DNA from: Salegentibacter sp. Hel_I_6
Lineage (GTDB): Bacteria; Bacteroidota; Bacteroidia; Flavobacteriales; Flavobacteriaceae
Reading direction: 5' to 3'
Assembly (NCBI RefSeq): GCF_000745315.1
Contig: NZ_JQNQ01000001.1
Span: forward strand, 4,092,001 to 4,156,000
DNA: 64,000 bases
The position numbers were made by a program, and so were the translations under genes. The notes under the pieces were generated by a model. It was not told the DNA's origin. It was given only the letters and a program-made list of their open reading frames with translations, and made no database searches. Each line of letters starts with the position of its first letter. Positions within the stretch are counted from its first letter, which is position 1. This document shows positions 1-7,826 of the stretch, in pieces.

Positions 1-344
1 AAAAACAATTTTTCAGAAACAACTTTAACTGTTTCCCCGGGAAAAACCGGGAGGTAAAAATCAACTTCCGAAGAACTTAAAGCGAGTTTTATATCATTTA
101 ATTTAGTAGAATTATTATCCAGAAGAAAAATCCCCAGGCAAACCACACCAATTTGAGCCATACATTCGGTTAAAATTACCCCTGGCGTAACCGGGTTATT
201 TTTAAAATGACCTTTATAAAAAAATGAATCTACCGGAAAAGTATAAATACCTTCTGCCGATTTTTCATTGATTTCAACCAACTCATCTACGAATAGAAAT
301 GGCTTACTGTATGGAAGTTTTTCTAGGATGTTTTTATAATTCAC
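1..344 (-). CDS. FabZ-like 3-hydroxyacyl-ACP dehydratase, partial (3' end outside window)
   Basis: A reading frame starting at GTG (342-344) stays open to the window edge and gives 114 residues. It has the hot-dog dehydratase signature: GHFKNNPVTPGV with the presumed catalytic His46, followed by Glu60 in ILTECMAQIG. FabZ-type enzymes remove water from 3-hydroxyacyl-ACP in the growing acyl chain. The GTG lies 8 bases beyond the stop of the enoyl-reductase-like gene, so it is the fifth gene of the polyketide operon that starts at 4033. Context suggests a dedicated dehydratase for a specialised lipid rather than the housekeeping FabZ (inference). It could also be one of the FabZ-like proteins of flexirubin or aryl-polyene clusters. 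The C-terminus is not in the window. Confidence 0.8.
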   Translation of the reverse strand, partial: MNYKNILEKLPYSKPFLFVDELVEINEKSAEGIYTFPVDSFFYKGHFKNNPVTPGVILTECMAQIGVVCLGIFLLDNNSTKLNDIKLALSSSEVDFYLPVFPGETVKVVSEKLF

Positions 345-352
345 GCGGTATT

Positions 353-1147
353 TTATTTTAAATGTTCGCCGCCATTTACAGGAATTATTGTTCCCGTAAT
401 CCAGCTTGCTTCGTCTTTGCTCAATAGATAGACAACATTAGCAACGTCGTTTGGAACGGTAAGTCTTTTAAAAGGATTATGTTTTAGGGCGTGTACGCGC
501 AAAGTTTCGTTGCCGGGAATCATTTGAAAAGACCTTGTAACGGTAACACCCGCCTGAATACAGTTTGCTCTAATTCCATGCGATGCAAATTCCAGTGCTA
601 TACTTCTTGTAATTGCTTCCAGCGCAACTTTAGCCGCTGAAACAGCCGCGTAATTGGCCCAGGCTTTTTTATTGCCTTCACTGGTAAAAGAAATAATTCT
701 TGCATCTTTTGCAAAAAGTCCCGCCTTGAAAATAGCTTTTGTCCAGTCGTAAAGACTAATTGCCATGGCATCTATGGTTAGCTGAAAATCTATATTTTCA
801 AGCGTAGGTTCCTCGCCTGTCATTGGTTTAAGGTTTCCCTTAGAAATACTGTGTACTAAAGTTCTTATTTTACCCTCTTTCCCAAGAATTTTAGAAATTT
901 CCTCAATAAGATTTACTCGTTTTTCAGTATTTGTGGCATCAACATTAAAGCTTTCAAATTGTACATCCTGTTCGCGAATATCTTCAAAAGCTTCTTCAAT
1001 TTCACCGATATCTGCCCTTCTATCACGGTGAATAATAATTATATTCATTCCGTGATGTGCAAGCTTACGAGCTGTTGCAAATCCAAGACCGGTACTTCCG
1101 CCTAAAATAACCGCCCAATAATTTCGATCTTTAAATTCTGTTACCAT
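353..1147 (-). CDS. SDR-family enoyl-ACP reductase-like protein (FabL/FabI type)
   Basis: This 264-residue Rossmann protein has a glycine-rich cofactor loop (GGSTGLG, residues 16-22) and a Y166-x6-K173 pair. That spacing is typical of the FabI/FabL enoyl reductases; classical short-chain dehydrogenases use YxxxK. The classical-looking glycine motif together with Y-x6-K points to a FabL-like enoyl-ACP reductase, which reduces trans-2-enoyl-ACP with NAD(P)H. Its ATG (1145-1147) overlaps the stop of the polyketide synthase by seven bases, so the two are probably translationally coupled. With the FabZ-like gene after it, this would supply the last two steps of an acyl-elongation cycle dedicated to this operon (inference). 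A 3-ketoacyl reductase role is less likely but not excluded. Confidence 0.75.
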   Translation of the reverse strand: MVTEFKDRNYWAVILGGSTGLGFATARKLAHHGMNIIIIHRDRRADIGEIEEAFEDIREQDVQFESFNVDATNTEKRVNLIEEISKILGKEGKIRTLVHSISKGNLKPMTGEEPTLENIDFQLTIDAMAISLYDWTKAIFKAGLFAKDARIISFTSEGNKKAWANYAAVSAAKVALEAITRSIALEFASHGIRANCIQAGVTVTRSFQMIPGNETLRVHALKHNPFKRLTVPNDVANVVYLLSKDEASWITGTIIPVNGGEHLK

Positions 1148-2193
1148 TCTAATAAAATTCTTTGAGCCGAAAAACCGGGTCCAAAACTTAACATTAAGCC
1201 CTGTTCGCCTGGTTTTGGCTGTTTTTCCATAAATTCCTGCAGTACGTAAAGTACTGTGGCGCTGCTCATATTCCCATATTGACGAAGCACTTCGCGAGTT
1301 TCGTCTATATTCTTCCCTAAGTTACCAAAAAGATCTTCAACTGTTTGTACAATCTTCTTGCCCCCCGGGTGAAATATAAGATGATCTACCTTTTCAATAT
1401 TTGAATTAAATTTTTGTAGAAATGGGTGTACAATTTCCGGAAAATGGGAAGCGATTGTTTGTGGTACACTTTCATCCAGGATCATTTTAAGGCCGTGATT
1501 TGTAAGATCAAAACCCATTAAATGCGTGGCTTCATAAAAATGATACATTTCCTCGCCCAATATTTTTGGCCCTTTCGCATTTTCTTCTGAAGAAAGTAAA
1601 ACACAAGCGGCACCATCGCCAAAAATAGCGGCGCTTACCATATTTGCCATAGAATAATCATCTAACTGAAAAGTTGCCGTGGGACTTTCTACTGCGATTA
1701 CCGCGGCTCGTTTTCCGGGATTTGCTTTTAGAAAATTATTGGCATAGATTATTCCTGAAATTCCCGCGGCACAACCCATTTCAGTAACCGGAAGCCTTGT
1801 AATGTCCCGACGCATTTCCAATGCATTAATTAAATATGCATCTAAGGAAGGAATCATAATCCCGGTACAACTCACCGTAATAATAAAGTCTACCGAATTT
1901 GCTTCCCAACCATTTTTCTTTAAAGCTTTTTCAAGAACATTTTTGCCGAGTTTTTTTACTTCCCTCACATAAATATTATTCTTGTCTTCAAAAGAAGTAG
2001 CAGTAAAAACTTCTTCCGGCTTCATGATAGAATAACGTTTATCTACTGCTGCTCCTTCAAAGATCTTCACAACTTTCCTGCGATAACGATCATCCTGGTC
2101 TTCTAACCAATGCTCAACAAGCGGAAGAATATCTTTGGTTTCCCGTGAATATTTAGGTAATTCTTTTTCTACCCCTACAATTTTTACATTCAT
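1141..2193 (-). CDS. Type III polyketide synthase (chalcone/stilbene synthase family)
   Basis: Type III synthases extend an acyl-CoA or acyl-ACP starter with malonyl-CoA and cyclise it to pyrones, resorcinols or phloroglucinols. With the start at ATG 2191-2193 the protein has 350 residues, the usual length. The catalytic triad is visible: Cys141 in VTEMGCAAG, His275 in LIFHPGG and Asn308 in YGNMSSAT. The C-terminal GxGFSA-type loop appears as SFGPGFSA. The frame is open up to 2235, but the ATG at 2193 overlaps the upstream methyltransferase stop as ATGA, which supports the shorter start. It sits between a methyltransferase and a FabL-like reductase, so the product is probably a methylated, long-chain polyketide (inference). 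Starter and product cannot be read from the sequence. Confidence 0.9.
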   Translation of the reverse strand: MNVKIVGVEKELPKYSRETKDILPLVEHWLEDQDDRYRRKVVKIFEGAAVDKRYSIMKPEEVFTATSFEDKNNIYVREVKKLGKNVLEKALKKNGWEANSVDFIITVSCTGIMIPSLDAYLINALEMRRDITRLPVTEMGCAAGISGIIYANNFLKANPGKRAAVIAVESPTATFQLDDYSMANMVSAAIFGDGAACVLLSSEENAKGPKILGEEMYHFYEATHLMGFDLTNHGLKMILDESVPQTIASHFPEIVHPFLQKFNSNIEKVDHLIFHPGGKKIVQTVEDLFGNLGKNIDETREVLRQYGNMSSATVLYVLQEFMEKQPKPGEQGLMLSFGPGFSAQRILLEW

Positions 2194-2909
2194 ATTTTTT
2201 CTTTCTGAATTATCCACTGGTAACGAAATGCCCATTTCCAGTTAATTTGATGCCTGGTTTTGGGAATTTCTTCAGCAAAATTCTTTAGTTCATCTTTTTT
2301 GAAACCACGCAAAATAGAGATCAACCCGTCTTTTCTTGCGATTTCGTTATTTATAAAAACAGCGCAAAAAGCCTGAAATAATCTATAGGCAATCCTGGAA
2401 CGCTGTAAATCATTAATTACCACACCCAAACTGGATTGTTTGTTGAATAGTTTTAGCAGGTCAATAATCTCCTGATTTTTAAAATGATGTAAGGTTAAAG
2501 TACATAAAGTAATATCACATTTAAAAGCATTATACGCTTCGCTAAAAATGTCTAATGCCAGGAATTCTATTTCTTTAAAATTTGCAGACATTTGAGATCC
2601 AATTACAGTGGCGTAAGTATTGGCATCTATCCCGGTAAGTTTAAAATTATAGCCTTCTTCCCTACCCCATTTAGCTATTTCCCGAAGTACAGCGCCATTT
2701 CCGCAGCCAACATCGGCAATATGAATTTGATTTGTTTTTGGTTGATCTCGAACTATATTTTTTACTCCTTCCAGGGTGATTTTATTTCCACCTAACCATT
2801 TATTGATATTATCAAGGTCTCTAAGGGTTTTGTCCAGCTCCTTTCCCTGTAGGTCAAAATCGTCCATAATTTCAACCTCATTGGTTCTTTTTGAAGTATC
2901 TATGCTCAT
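2190..2909 (-). CDS. Class I SAM-dependent methyltransferase of the polyketide operon
   Basis: This 239-residue protein has a clear SAM-binding motif I (IADVGCGNG, about residues 66-74), an acidic residue ending strand 2 (GIDAN) and a motif IV-like segment ending in LHHF. This is the UbiE/UbiG type of small-molecule methyltransferase. Its ATG overlaps the stop of the flavin oxidoreductase as ATGA, and its own stop overlaps the polyketide synthase start in the same way. The tight coupling suggests that it methylates the type III polyketide product or an intermediate (inference). O- versus C-methylation cannot be decided here. The C-terminal third is rich in Phe, Lys and Ile and shows no second domain. 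Confidence 0.85.
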   Translation of the reverse strand: MSIDTSKRTNEVEIMDDFDLQGKELDKTLRDLDNINKWLGGNKITLEGVKNIVRDQPKTNQIHIADVGCGNGAVLREIAKWGREEGYNFKLTGIDANTYATVIGSQMSANFKEIEFLALDIFSEAYNAFKCDITLCTLTLHHFKNQEIIDLLKLFNKQSSLGVVINDLQRSRIAYRLFQAFCAVFINNEIARKDGLISILRGFKKDELKNFAEEIPKTRHQINWKWAFRYQWIIQKEKI

Positions 2910-4033
2910 ACTATAGGTTGCCCGTGGGTTTTACTGATGATTTTCTCTAACAAGTACGGGAATTTTTTCACCAGATTTTGTGAAGTAGACGCAAAAATTG
3001 GATTAATAAGTATAGTTTGGAGCATTCTACCGGTTTTTAATCGTTTCCTGAAATTTGCATTCCAGTTTTGTAGATATTGTTTTTCAAGGTTTTCGCGATC
3101 TAAATTAGTATTACTGAAATTAGCCAAAACAGCTTCTGAAGCTATTTTAGCAGAATGGATAGCCATTGCCATCCCGTTACCGCAAAGCGGATGAATTAAA
3201 CCCGCGGCATCTCCCAACATCAAAATATGATTATTGATCAATGATTTTTTCTGAAATGAAATTTGGGCGATACTAAGATCCTTTTTAAAAACAGGTTTTG
3301 CATTTTTGAAAAACCCCTTTAAGTAGGCATTTTGTACCAATACTTTCTCCTTGAATTCTTCAGGATTCTTATATTTTTTAAAACTTTTGTAAGAAACCAT
3401 ATAGCAAGCGTTCACTACTCCTGTTTCGGTTTTTGACAAGCCGCAATAGCCTCCTTCAAAATTATGTAAGGCAACTAAATCTTCAGGGAAATCTGGATTT
3501 TCATAATGCCCTTTTACTGCAAGCCAGGAAGATTTCTCTTTAAAAAATTCGCGTTTCAGGCTTTTATCAAGGTTGGCTCTTTTTCCAAAAGCGCCCAAAA
3601 CTATTGGCGTTTTAAACTCTTTTCCTGAAGAAAGTTTCAGTGTGAATTCATCTTTTTCAAAATTTATCTCTTCAACCGAATCTATTAAAATCTCAGCACC
3701 ATTTTTTTTAGCCTTATTACATAGAAAATTGTCCAGCGCATACCGGCTTATTCCTATTCCGCCTAAGTTTAAAGATGTCTTTGTTGACTTTGCATTCTGA
3801 GTGCTATAAAGCAGATTGGTTATTTTAACCGGTTTTAGTTCGGTTTCAAGATCAATATCGAGAAAATTAAAATAGGGAAGAATTTCATTAGAGAGGTATT
3901 CTCCACAAACTTTATGTCTGGGATAAGCCTTTTTTTCTAAAAGCAATACTTTCTTTCCTTCCCGGGAAAGATGTATGGCAGCAGTTAATCCCGCCAGGCC
4001 TCCACCCACAATAATTACTTCAAAATCTGCCAT
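2906..4033 (-). CDS. FAD-dependent oxidoreductase, geranylgeranyl-reductase/FixC-like
   Basis: The 375-residue protein opens with an FAD-binding beta-alpha-beta motif (VIIVGGGLAGL, residues 6-16) followed by an Arg/His/Lys-rich PRHKVCGEYL segment typical of geranylgeranyl reductase-like and halogenase-like flavoproteins. The second FAD motif, LMLGDAAGLIHPLCGNGM, is near residue 270. Such enzymes hydroxylate, dehydrogenate or reduce hydrophobic substrates. It is the first gene of the polyketide operon and is coupled to the methyltransferase by a four-base ATGA overlap. A role in oxidising or reducing the polyketide ring or chain is likely (inference). No consensus promoter is visible in the short space upstream, which is filled by the terminator of the OmpA gene. 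Confidence 0.8.
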   Translation of the reverse strand: MADFEVIIVGGGLAGLTAAIHLSREGKKVLLLEKKAYPRHKVCGEYLSNEILPYFNFLDIDLETELKPVKITNLLYSTQNAKSTKTSLNLGGIGISRYALDNFLCNKAKKNGAEILIDSVEEINFEKDEFTLKLSSGKEFKTPIVLGAFGKRANLDKSLKREFFKEKSSWLAVKGHYENPDFPEDLVALHNFEGGYCGLSKTETGVVNACYMVSYKSFKKYKNPEEFKEKVLVQNAYLKGFFKNAKPVFKKDLSIAQISFQKKSLINNHILMLGDAAGLIHPLCGNGMAMAIHSAKIASEAVLANFSNTNLDRENLEKQYLQNWNANFRKRLKTGRMLQTILINPIFASTSQNLVKKFPYLLEKIISKTHGQPIV

Positions 4034-4056
4034 TGGTTGAAGATAAATAAAAGCAT

Positions 4057-4084
4057 AAAAAAATCCCGGAATTTTCCGGGATTT
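4057..4084 (-). terminator. Rho-independent terminator of the OmpA lipoprotein gene
   Basis: A perfect 10-bp stem (AAATCCCGGA at 4061-4070 pairing with TCCGGGATTT at 4075-4084) has a four-base loop. On the minus strand it is followed by seven T residues. It lies 31 bases beyond the OmpA stop codon and only 23 bases before the ATG of the flavin oxidoreductase. Confidence 0.85.
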
Positions 4085-4115
4085 AATATTTGTTTATTAA
4101 TGTTAAGAAGTTTGC

Positions 4116-4814
4116 TTAATCCTGCTTTTCAGCCTGTTTTTTAGCTTCTTCTTTTAGTTCTTCACTGGCAACAATAGCAAGCTCAACTCTTCGGTTTTTA
4201 GCACGACCTTCAGCAGTTTCGTTATCGTATTTTGGTTGGGCTTCGCCATACCATTTAGTATCAAACCTACCATTACTAAGTCCCTGGCTGGTTAAATAAT
4301 TAGTAACGGCTTGCGCTCTATTCTTAGATAAAGTAAGGTTGTAAGTTTCGCTTCCGGTACTATCGGTGTGCCCTTCTACTAGAATATTTGAATCTGGATA
4401 TTCTTTAAAAATATCAGCTAACTTATTCAAGGTTTGCTGTGATTTAGCGTTTATATTATACTTTTCAGTATCAAAATAAACACCACTACTTTCATCAAAA
4501 GTTACATTAATACCTTCTCCTACTCTTTCTACTTCAGCGCCAGGAATTTCCTGTTCTATTTCCTGAGCTTGTTTATCCATTCTATTACCTATTATTGCTC
4601 CGGCAGCTCCACCAACAACTCCGCCAATAATAGCTCCAAGTGCGGTATTTCCATCGCCGGTATTGTTACCAACAACACCACCTATTACGGCTCCACCAGT
4701 AGAACCAATAACAGCTCCTTTTTGTTTATTATTTGCATTCTTAGTTGCTTCACAACCAAAAAGTAAAGTGGCTGTAAATAGAATAGCAAACATTCTGTTT
4801 ATAATTGTCTTCAT
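4116..4814 (-). CDS. OmpA-family lipoprotein with glycine zipper (YiaD-like)
   Basis: The 232-residue precursor has a lipoprotein signal with lipobox LLFGC (Cys near residue 21), then a glycine-zipper segment (repeated GAVIGG/GAIIGG patterns, about residues 33-76) that can insert in a membrane. A C-terminal OmpA peptidoglycan-binding domain runs from about residue 110 to 218. The domain shows the expected VEGHTDSTGS and NRRVELAI motifs. Proteins of this kind tether the outer membrane to peptidoglycan. The gene starts 16 bases after the lipocalin-like gene and probably shares its transcript. A strong terminator follows. The tail is rich in Glu, Lys and Ala. Confidence 0.88.
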   Translation of the reverse strand: MKTIINRMFAILFTATLLFGCEATKNANNKQKGAVIGSTGGAVIGGVVGNNTGDGNTALGAIIGGVVGGAAGAIIGNRMDKQAQEIEQEIPGAEVERVGEGINVTFDESSGVYFDTEKYNINAKSQQTLNKLADIFKEYPDSNILVEGHTDSTGSETYNLTLSKNRAQAVTNYLTSQGLSNGRFDTKWYGEAQPKYDNETAEGRAKNRRVELAIVASEELKEEAKKQAEKQD

Positions 4815-4830
4815 AGTAAATTTAGTTTAA

Positions 4831-5313
4831 TTAAAGTTTAGAAAAATTCATTCTAATCACAAACGGAGAACCTTCCAGCATTACAGATTGTTCCCAAACC
4901 ATTTGAGAGTCTGAAAGGGATTTCAAGTTCATCCTGAAACCCTGATTTCCGGTTGTTGATTTGTAATCTTCATCAGTTGGTTTTAGTAAGAAATCATAGA
5001 TTCCATCTGGAGTGTTTTCTTCATCTATAGACCAGATAAAGTTACGCGCTCCTCCACTACAATTAGTCCCCTGTACGTTGTAAGATCCGCGATTGTTATT
5101 AGATACAAAATCCCAGGTACTGCTTTCAAAGCAGGAAGCATTTGCGTCATTTAGTAGTGTAACATCAAATTCTCCAGAACTATTTGGGTAAGTCACGCTG
5201 GTAAGCGTCCACTCTCCATCAAAAGTTTTTCTTGCTTCTTTTGCCGTTTTACTGGGGCCGCAAGCAGCTAGAAGAACGGCTACAAAGCTAAGGATCATTA
5301 TTTTTTTCATCAT
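4831..5313 (-). CDS. Lipocalin-like lipoprotein
   Basis: This 160-residue precursor carries a lipoprotein signal (lipobox LLAAC, Cys18) and a small all-beta domain. The domain begins with GEWTLTSVTYP, which resembles the GxW start of lipocalin-like Bacteroidota proteins. The frame is followed 16 bases later by the OmpA lipoprotein gene, so the two may be co-expressed in the envelope. Function beyond probable ligand binding is unknown. Two cysteines (SCF and TNC segments) could form a disulfide after export. The two adjacent ATG codons at the start cannot be distinguished. Confidence 0.65.
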   Translation of the reverse strand: MMKKIMILSFVAVLLAACGPSKTAKEARKTFDGEWTLTSVTYPNSSGEFDVTLLNDANASCFESSTWDFVSNNNRGSYNVQGTNCSGGARNFIWSIDEENTPDGIYDFLLKPTDEDYKSTTGNQGFRMNLKSLSDSQMVWEQSVMLEGSPFVIRMNFSKL

Positions 5314-5334
5314 TCGTTATTTGGGTTATACATA

Positions 5335-5382
5335 AAAACCCAATGCTTGCCGATTATCACCTGGCGCAATACATTGGATTTT
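5335..5382 (-). terminator. Probable terminator of the 53-residue membrane-protein gene
   Basis: Eleven-base arms (5335-5345 and 5372-5382) can pair with one G-T wobble around a 26-base loop. On the minus strand the hairpin ends in a run of five T residues. It lies downstream of the stop at 5406 and just upstream of the lipocalin-like gene. The loop is long for a classical terminator, so confidence is moderate. Confidence 0.5.
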
Positions 5383-5405
5383 GTTATCTTTAAATTATAT
5401 GGAAT

Positions 5406-5567
5406 TTATCTTCTAAAAAGTCGGCTTACTAGTGATATTACAAGCAATACTAGAAAAATGTAGAAAATAATTTTAGCAATATCTGCAAAACCTTCTGCGA
5501 TTCCACCGAAGCCAAAAACCGCGGCTACCAAAGCAATGATCAGAAAAATAACGATTAAACGTATCAT
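5406..5567 (-). CDS. Small membrane protein, DUF1328/YtjA-like
   Basis: A 53-residue frame runs from ATG 5565-5567 to TAA 5406-5408. It encodes two hydrophobic segments (residues 3-20 and 33-48) joined by GGIAEGFADIAK and ends in RLFRR. The two-helix pattern and the central GIAEG segment match the DUF1328 (YtjA) family of small stress-associated membrane proteins. A near-consensus promoter lies 22-60 bases upstream (5596-5627), and a long-loop hairpin that could act as terminator follows. Its physiological role is not known. Confidence 0.75.
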   Translation of the reverse strand: MIRLIVIFLIIALVAAVFGFGGIAEGFADIAKIIFYIFLVLLVISLVSRLFRR

Positions 5568-5595
5568 AATATTAGATTTTTTGATTAGTTGAAAA

Positions 5596-5627
5596 CTAAA
5601 TTACGGTAGGTGTAGAACTGAAGCAAA
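5596..5627 (-). promoter_or_regulatory. Bacteroidota-type promoter for the DUF1328-like gene
   Basis: On the minus strand a TTTG (-33, complement of 5624-5627) is followed after 20 bases by TAATTTAG (complement of 5596-5603). This matches seven of eight positions of the TAnnTTTG -7 element. The predicted transcript would have a leader of about 20 bases before the ATG at 5567. Confidence 0.5.
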
Positions 5628-5641
5628 AGATTATTAATACT

Positions 5642-5670
5642 TTAACAGCAGAACTGTTAAGAATTCTTAA
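5642..5670. repeat. Tandem palindromes upstream of the DUF1328-like gene
   Basis: TTAACAG (5642-5648) and CTGTTAA (5654-5660) form an inverted repeat around five bases. The second arm runs into a perfect 14-base palindrome, TTAAGAATTCTTAA (5657-5670). There is no T run on either strand, so an operator is as likely as a terminator for the E1 gene that ends at 5698. Confidence 0.45.
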
Positions 5671-5697
5671 AATCTATAATTTTACTGCAATTAATTA

Positions 5698-7704
5698 TTA
5701 ATAGTCTATTAATTGCTGAATTTTAGCCTTCAATTTTTTCTTCGGAAGGTAACCTTCTTCTAGAGCTGCTGCAAATGGAATGGGGGTTTCTCCACTTCCT
5801 AAACGCATTACAGGGGCGTCTAAATATTCAAAGCATTCTTCTGAAATAATCGCAGAAATTTCTGAAGCTAAACTACCAAAAAGCGAATCTTCGGTTATGA
5901 TAAGGGCTTTTCCTGTTTTTTTAGCCGATTTAATAATTGTCTCTTTGTCTAAAGGTTGAAGACTTCGAAGATCAATTAGCTCTATATTTTCTAATTCCAT
6001 TTCACTTAGCGTATCTAAAGCCCAGTGAACTCCTGCTCCATAAGTAATAATACTAAGTTTATCACCTTCTTTTAAAATTGAAGCTTCTCCAAAAGGTAAG
6101 GTATAATAATCTACTGGTACTTCCTGTCTAATACTTCTATACAAAGCTTTATGCTCAAAAAATAATACGGGATTTGGATCATTAAAAGCGGTGTTCAGCA
6201 AGCCTTTAGCATCATAGGGAAATGCAGGATAAACAACTTTTAACCCAGGAACTTTAGTAAACCAGGCCTCATTGGTCTGGCTATGAAAAGGTCCTGCTCC
6301 CACCCCGGCACCGCAAGGCATTCGTATTACTACATCGGCATTTTGATTCCACCGGTAATTACTTTTTGCCAGGTAATTTACAATAGGATTAAAACCGGAA
6401 CTCACAAAATCCCCAAATTGCATTTCTACCATTGCTTTCATTCCATTAATAGAGAGTCCCATCGCAGTCCCCACAATAGCCGATTCGCATATGGGCGTAT
6501 TTCGAATTCTATCTTTTCCAAATTCTTCCAGAAGCCCGTCAGTAATTTTAAAAACACCTCCGTATTCCGCAATATCCTGACCCATTAAAATTAAGGAGTT
6601 ATGTCGCTGCATAGATTGTTTTACAGCCTGTGCAATGGCATCAATAAATCTAATATTTACTGTTTCTTCTTTGTTTTCAATATGTTGATATTCAATATAC
6701 TGATAAACATCATTTAACTCATTAGTTTCATTAAATTCAGAAGCTGGTTCTTCATTCGTTTCTTTCAGGTTTAGGTCTATTTCTTCTTTAATTTCATTTT
6801 TAAAATAAGCATCCTGTTCTTCAGAAAGTATATTTTCATTTATCAGAAAATTTCTAAAATTTTCTACTGGATCTTTTTGCTGCCAGAATTCCATTAAATC
6901 TATCGGCACGTATTTAGTACCACTGGCCTCTTCGTGGCCCCGCATCCTAAAAGTTTTGAATTCTAATAAAACGGGGCGAGGAGATTTTCTTATGCTTTCA
7001 GCGATTTCAGAAACTTTAGTGTAGACTTCAATAATATTATTACCATCTATTATATGAGATTCCATACCGTAGCCCTTCGCGCGATCGGCGAGATCTTTAC
7101 ATCTATATTGCTCGTTTGTTGGGGTTGATAAACCGTAACCATTATTTTCTATGCAAAACAAAACCGGTAGATCCCAAACCGAAGCAATATTAAGCGCTTC
7201 GTGAAAGTCGCCTTCACTGGTTCCTCCTTCGCCAGTAAAAACAGCAGTAACCTTATTTTCATTCTTCAATTTATGTGCTAAAGCAATACCATCGGCCACT
7301 CCAAGTTGCGGCCCCAAATGTGAGATCATTCCAACAATTTTAAATTCCTGGGTGCCAAAATGAAAACTCCGGTCGCGACCTTTAGTAAAGCCATTTTGCT
7401 TCCCCTGCCACTGGGAGAATAATCGATTTAAAGGGACATTTCTAGAGGTAAATACACCAAGGTTTCGGTGCATGGGTAATATATACTCGTCGGCGTTGAG
7501 CGCTTTGGTTACGCCAATAGAAATAGCTTCCTGCCCAATCCCACTAAACCATTTTGAAATCTTTCCCTGCCTCAGCAAAATCAGCATTTTTTCTTCAATT
7601 AACCGGGGCTTTAAAAGCGCAGTATATAAATCTAATAATTGCGAAGAAGAGAGTTTATCTTTCTCGAAATTTATTGCAGGATCAGCTGGAAAATTTGGTT
7701 GCAT
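5698..7704 (-). CDS. 2-oxoacid dehydrogenase E1, fused alpha and beta subunits (branched-chain type)
   Basis: With the start at ATG 7704 the protein has 668 residues. The first half is an E1-alpha domain with the thiamine-diphosphate motif (GEGGTSEGD followed by ENNGYG). The second half, from about residue 340, is an E1-beta domain (ILMGQDIAEYGG, MEMQFGDF-like segments, C-terminal transketolase part). The two are joined by an acidic linker rich in Glu and Asn. The enzyme decarboxylates 2-oxo acids, probably branched-chain ones, and passes the acyl group to an E2 lipoyl protein, which is not in this window. Branched 2-oxo acids feed iso-fatty-acid synthesis in Bacteroidota. An in-frame TTG ten codons upstream is less likely as start because a TACATTTG promoter element lies between it and the ATG. 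Confidence 0.88.
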   Translation of the reverse strand: MQPNFPADPAINFEKDKLSSSQLLDLYTALLKPRLIEEKMLILLRQGKISKWFSGIGQEAISIGVTKALNADEYILPMHRNLGVFTSRNVPLNRLFSQWQGKQNGFTKGRDRSFHFGTQEFKIVGMISHLGPQLGVADGIALAHKLKNENKVTAVFTGEGGTSEGDFHEALNIASVWDLPVLFCIENNGYGLSTPTNEQYRCKDLADRAKGYGMESHIIDGNNIIEVYTKVSEIAESIRKSPRPVLLEFKTFRMRGHEEASGTKYVPIDLMEFWQQKDPVENFRNFLINENILSEEQDAYFKNEIKEEIDLNLKETNEEPASEFNETNELNDVYQYIEYQHIENKEETVNIRFIDAIAQAVKQSMQRHNSLILMGQDIAEYGGVFKITDGLLEEFGKDRIRNTPICESAIVGTAMGLSINGMKAMVEMQFGDFVSSGFNPIVNYLAKSNYRWNQNADVVIRMPCGAGVGAGPFHSQTNEAWFTKVPGLKVVYPAFPYDAKGLLNTAFNDPNPVLFFEHKALYRSIRQEVPVDYYTLPFGEASILKEGDKLSIITYGAGVHWALDTLSEMELENIELIDLRSLQPLDKETIIKSAKKTGKALIITEDSLFGSLASEISAIISEECFEYLDAPVMRLGSGETPIPFAAALEEGYLPKKKLKAKIQQLIDY

Positions 7705-7721
7705 AACAAGTATTTGTTTCT

Positions 7722-7729
7722 CAAATGTA
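7722..7729 (-). promoter_or_regulatory. -7 promoter element of the E1 gene
   Basis: TACATTTG on the minus strand matches TAnnTTTG and ends 17 bases before the ATG at 7704. No clear -33 TTTG was seen. It supports the ATG over the upstream TTG start. Confidence 0.45.
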
Positions 7730-7826
7730 ACCAAAAATATAAATGCTAAGAAATATAAAAACCCAAGGTAGCTCCCGTATTTTTATTTAACTTTGTGTGT
7801 TAAATTTTGAAAAAACATAGCATATT

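Noticed and set aside
2193..2235. Fourteen-codon extension of the type III synthase
   Set aside because: The internal ATG overlaps the previous stop as ATGA and starts the conserved NVKIVGVEKELP sequence.
7704..7734. Ten-codon N-terminal extension of the E1 gene from TTG
   Set aside because: A TACATTTG promoter element lies between the TTG and the ATG, so the extension would not be transcribed.
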